From Thermomicrobium sp. 4228-Ro (GTDB lineage Bacteria; Chloroflexota; Chloroflexia; Thermomicrobiales; Thermomicrobiaceae), in assembly GCF_026241205.1 (NCBI RefSeq), contig NZ_JAPFQM010000001.1, positions 1,426,001 through 1,490,000 of the forward strand: a stretch of DNA of 64,000 bases, read 5' to 3'. Position numbers and translations under genes: made by a program. How positions within the stretch are numbered: position 1 is the first letter of the stretch; every line of letters starts with the position of its first letter. Positions 62,962 to 64,000 of the stretch are shown here, piece by piece. Under the pieces are notes generated by a model that was given only the letters and a program-made list of their open reading frames with translations, made no database searches and was not told the origin of the DNA.

Positions 62962-64000
62962 ATGATTCGACCACTCAGCGCGCTGTTCGGGCTGTTCAGC
63001 CGCGATCTCGGTATCGACCTCGGGACGGCGAACACCCTCGTCTACGTGCGCGGTAAAGGGATCGTGATTTCCGAGCCTTCCGTCGTCGCTGTCGACAAGA
63101 AGACGCGCCGCGTGCTGGCCGTCGGTGTCGAAGCGAAGGCGATGGTCGGGAAGACGCCGGAATCGATCGTCGCGGTGCGACCGCTCAAGGACGGTGTCAT
63201 CGCCGATTTCGACACCGTCGAGGTGATGCTCCACTACTTCATCCGCAAGGTGCACGCGCAGCAGCTGCTGACGCCGCATCCCCGTGTGGTGATCGGTATC
63301 CCCTCGGGGGTGACCGAGGTCGAGAAGCGGGCAGCCAAGGATGCCGCCTTGAGTGCCGGTGCTCGCGAGGCCTATACGATCGAAGAGCCGATGGCGGCTG
63401 CCATCGGCGCGGGATTGCCGATCAATGAGCCAGTCGGAAGCATGATCGTCGATATCGGGGGTGGGACGACTGAAGTCGCGGTGATCTCGCTGGGCGGCAT
63501 CGTCGTGAACCGGTCGATCCGCGTCGCGGGTGACGAGATCGACGAAGCGATCGTCCAGTGGGCCCGACGCGACCATAACCTGATCATCGGTGAGCGGACC
63601 GCGGAGAACGCGAAGATCGCTGCTGGCTCAGCCTATCCGCTAGAGGAAGAGCGGCGCGTCATCTTGCGCGGGCGCGACGTCCTGACCGGGCTACCGAAGG
63701 CCGTCGAGGTCAGTTCCGTCGAAATCCGCGAAGCGATCGCTGGTCCGGTGAACCAGATCATCGAAGCGGTCCGATCCTGCGTCGAGGAAACACCACCGGA
63801 ACTCTTGGCCGACATCATGGAGCGGGGCATCGTGCTGGCTGGTGGCGGAGCGCTGCTCATGGGGCTGGACAAGCGTTTGCAGGCGGAGCTGCGAATCCCG
63901 GTCTATCTGGCTGACGATCCGTTGACCTGCGTCGCGCGTGGGACCGGGCGCGTCGCCGAGGCGCTCCATCTCTATCAGCGCGCGTTGCAGGGAACCCAAC
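62962..64000 (+). CDS. mreB: Rod-shape actin MreB (3' end beyond window)
   Basis: The 346 visible residues cover almost the whole protein. The actin-fold phosphate 1 motif is LGIDLGTANTLVYVRGKG, phosphate 2 is IVDIGGGTTEVAVISLGG, and the adenosine motif is VLAGGGALLMGLD. The start MIRPLSALFG includes the amphipathic, membrane-binding N-terminus. Genes mreC/D usually follow but lie outside. It organises the elongation machinery for which the nearby PBP and M23 peptidase would act. The stop is just outside the window. Confidence 0.95.
   Translation, partial: MIRPLSALFGLFSRDLGIDLGTANTLVYVRGKGIVISEPSVVAVDKKTRRVLAVGVEAKAMVGKTPESIVAVRPLKDGVIADFDTVEVMLHYFIRKVHAQQLLTPHPRVVIGIPSGVTEVEKRAAKDAALSAGAREAYTIEEPMAAAIGAGLPINEPVGSMIVDIGGGTTEVAVISLGGIVVNRSIRVAGDEIDEAIVQWARRDHNLIIGERTAENAKIAAGSAYPLEEERRVILRGRDVLTGLPKAVEVSSVEIREAIAGPVNQIIEAVRSCVEETPPELLADIMERGIVLAGGGALLMGLDKRLQAELRIPVYLADDPLTCVARGTGRVAEALHLYQRALQGTQ

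Overview
The window is a 64 kb piece of a dense, GC-rich bacterial chromosome. It has about 62 protein genes, short spacers, many 4-base stop/start overlaps and frequent GTG starts. I recognise no tRNA or rRNA gene, insertion sequence or cas gene. The gene mix fits Chloroflexota, most likely a Thermomicrobium/Sphaerobacter-type thermophile: rod-shape MreB, one-membrane style lipoproteins and L,D-transpeptidase, the YFPETxH...FGYPxSEE exoprotein repeat, complex I, and no LPS or outer-membrane genes. That assignment is inference from gene content, not a search result.

Layout. 1-1020: a broken accessory patch with a protein end, a frameshifted gene, a perfect terminator hairpin, and three degenerate CRISPR-like repeats. 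1021-3838: a lone JAB-like protein, a YhhQ-type queuosine-precursor transporter, and an RDD membrane protein. 3981-9457: DNA repair and signalling, with mutL, a DegS/NarL-type two-component pair, endonuclease IV, and an RmlD-like reductase. 9386-14522: a membrane-anchored glycoside hydrolase, then a HAD-ispH-PAP2-GDPD run linking isoprenoid synthesis to lipid phosphate turnover. 14498-19770: a GAF protein, a secreted CAP-domain protein, a PRC-like protein, a PucR-type regulator, and two YtxH-like small membrane proteins. 20012-24232: an orphan amino-acid-type binding lipoprotein behind a near-consensus promoter, then sucC-sucD-class II aldolase. 24321-36386: a YfhO-type membrane protein, ychF, a split queC, a YdjM-like protein, RNase J, a phosphoribosyltransferase, AlaX with an aminotransferase, an RlmI-type methyltransferase, and a tandem GNAT protein.

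36417-46304 (minus strand) is a complex I operon read nuoA-B-C-D-H-J-K-L-M-N. It lacks nuoE, F, G and also nuoI, which normally lies between H and J. A class A penicillin-binding protein lies just upstream on the same strand.

49058-55729 (plus strand) is an envelope gene cluster: a PRC-barrel protein, a GT4 glycosyltransferase, a CDP-alcohol phosphatidyltransferase, a ComEC-like metallo-beta-lactamase lipoprotein, DUF3006, a LysM lipoprotein, an L,D-transpeptidase, and a large lipoprotein. 55804-59907 holds a D-aminoacylase-like amidohydrolase and a zinc dehydrogenase, facing a class II aldolase-like protein across a terminator. The window ends with a diacylglycerol kinase, a LysM/M23 peptidase and a nearly complete mreB, again cell-wall genes.

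Good vegetative promoters recur with the form TTGACG-17 nt-TATnnT at 20012, 32161 and 61143, with a weaker one at 48984. I found no complete, clearly novel multi-gene system. The most unusual items are the reduced nuo operon, the split queC, the fossil repeat array, and three enzymes missing expected metal-ligand residues.
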